NCBI GenBank assembly: GCA_903813345.2
Contig: CAIIXF020000003.1
Span: forward strand, 33,162,159-33,226,158
Source of the DNA: Owenia fusiformis
Lineage: Eukaryota > Annelida > Polychaeta > Sabellida > Oweniidae
DNA: 64,000 bases
Direction: 5' to 3'
Made by a program: the position numbers and the translations under genes. The notes below the pieces were generated by a model that saw only the letters and a list, made by a program, of their open reading frames with translations, ran no database searches and had not been told where the DNA came from. Positions 63,520 to 64,000 of the stretch are shown here, piece by piece. Numbering within the stretch: position 1 is the first letter of the stretch; each line of letters begins with the position of its first letter.

Positions 63520-63820
63520 CAAGGAGGATTGGCTCCCAGGATTGAAACTCAATATTTTTCAACAATGAAAACTTCGAAATGTCGTTTCTGAAATTATGAA
63601 CTACTATAGATTCAAAATAACAGTTCAAAAGATTCGAACCAATATCTCGATCATTTCTTGTGTGTTTTGGAATTTTTTGTGAAGAAATAAGACCAAAATT
63701 CACGATTCAAATGTTGAAGTGAATAAAATGGCGGCTGTTTGCATTTTAATTTTGTCCTCACGATATGTTCATATATGGGACAGAATATCAATTTTGCACT
63801 CTGGGAGCCAATCCTCCTTG
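63520..63820. mobile_element. Mutator-like MITE with 9-bp target duplication (PIP4P intron 2)
   Basis: CAAGGAGGATTGGCTCCCAG at the left end is the exact complement of the right end. GGCAAAGAG is duplicated on both sides (63511-63519, 63821-63829). Nine-base duplications are typical of MULEs. The 301 bp hold no transposase. Confidence 0.85.
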
Positions 63821-63973
63821 GGCAAAGAGTCTTAAAAGAACTTTTAATCAGTAGAATCTCATAAAACTACCCAGAATTCTTAACTTAACTAGAAGCTCAT
63901 CATTACATAAATATAGGTTCATCTATGATTTCTGGGGTATTTCCTCCTTTTATATGAAGTTATTTAATTTCAG

Positions 63974-64000
63974 CCAATTAAAGCCCCACCCCCTGGAAAG
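63974..64000 (+). CDS. PIP4P: PIP4P (TMEM55) phosphatase, coding exon 3 (partial)
   Basis: After TTTAATTTCAG the frame reads PIKAPPPGK, matching PIKNAPPGK in vertebrates. The exon continues past the window end. Confidence 0.92.

Overview
This window is animal nuclear DNA: spliced genes with GT-AG introns, AT-rich introns, and a very high load of transposon and satellite sequence. The protein sequences and the style of the non-autonomous elements (short terminal inverted repeats around a minisatellite and a CCGT/GGAC microsatellite) fit a lophotrochozoan, most likely a bivalve mollusc. The organism is inference; only 'invertebrate animal' is firm.

Layout. 1-14.9 kb is gene-free and holds LINE reverse-transcriptase tails, a TA-flanked MITE (3.6-4.3 kb), a 2.6 kb element with 294-bp inverted repeats (5.9-8.5 kb) and several minisatellites. 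A two-exon plus-strand gene at 14,979-17,181 encodes a CYTH-family thiamine-triphosphatase-like protein (380 aa) with a long Ser/Thr-rich N-terminal extension. 17.5-26.8 kb is again repeats, including nested DNA elements. From 61,625 down to 26,891 the minus strand carries a complete importin-4 (IPO4) gene. I could join all 29 coding exons with consistent splice phases into a 1,086-codon reading frame, close to the length of human IPO4. At 61,875 a plus-strand PIP4P1/2 (TMEM55) gene starts head-to-head with IPO4 across a 249-bp shared promoter and runs off the right edge.

IPO4 introns hold the most interesting material. Three introns carry tandem duplications that copy the 5' splice site: about 22 copies of the exon 26 donor, 28 copies of the exon 8 donor in an exact 100-bp array, and three copies of the exon 16 donor. 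Intron 14 opens with a 16-nt copy of its own upstream exon. Intron 17 contains a very young Ty3/Gypsy-type LTR retrotransposon (403-bp LTRs differing at one base, 4-bp TATG target duplication) nested in a foldback MITE. The retrotransposon shows an in-frame GGGAAAC slippery heptamer with a downstream stem at the gag/pol overlap, and a second possible -1 site at the start of gag.

The three host genes are unrelated in biochemistry: thiamine triphosphate hydrolysis, nuclear import of histones and ribosomal proteins, and lysosomal phosphoinositide phosphatase. From memory, all three human orthologues lie on chromosome 14q11-q12, so the linkage may be ancient.
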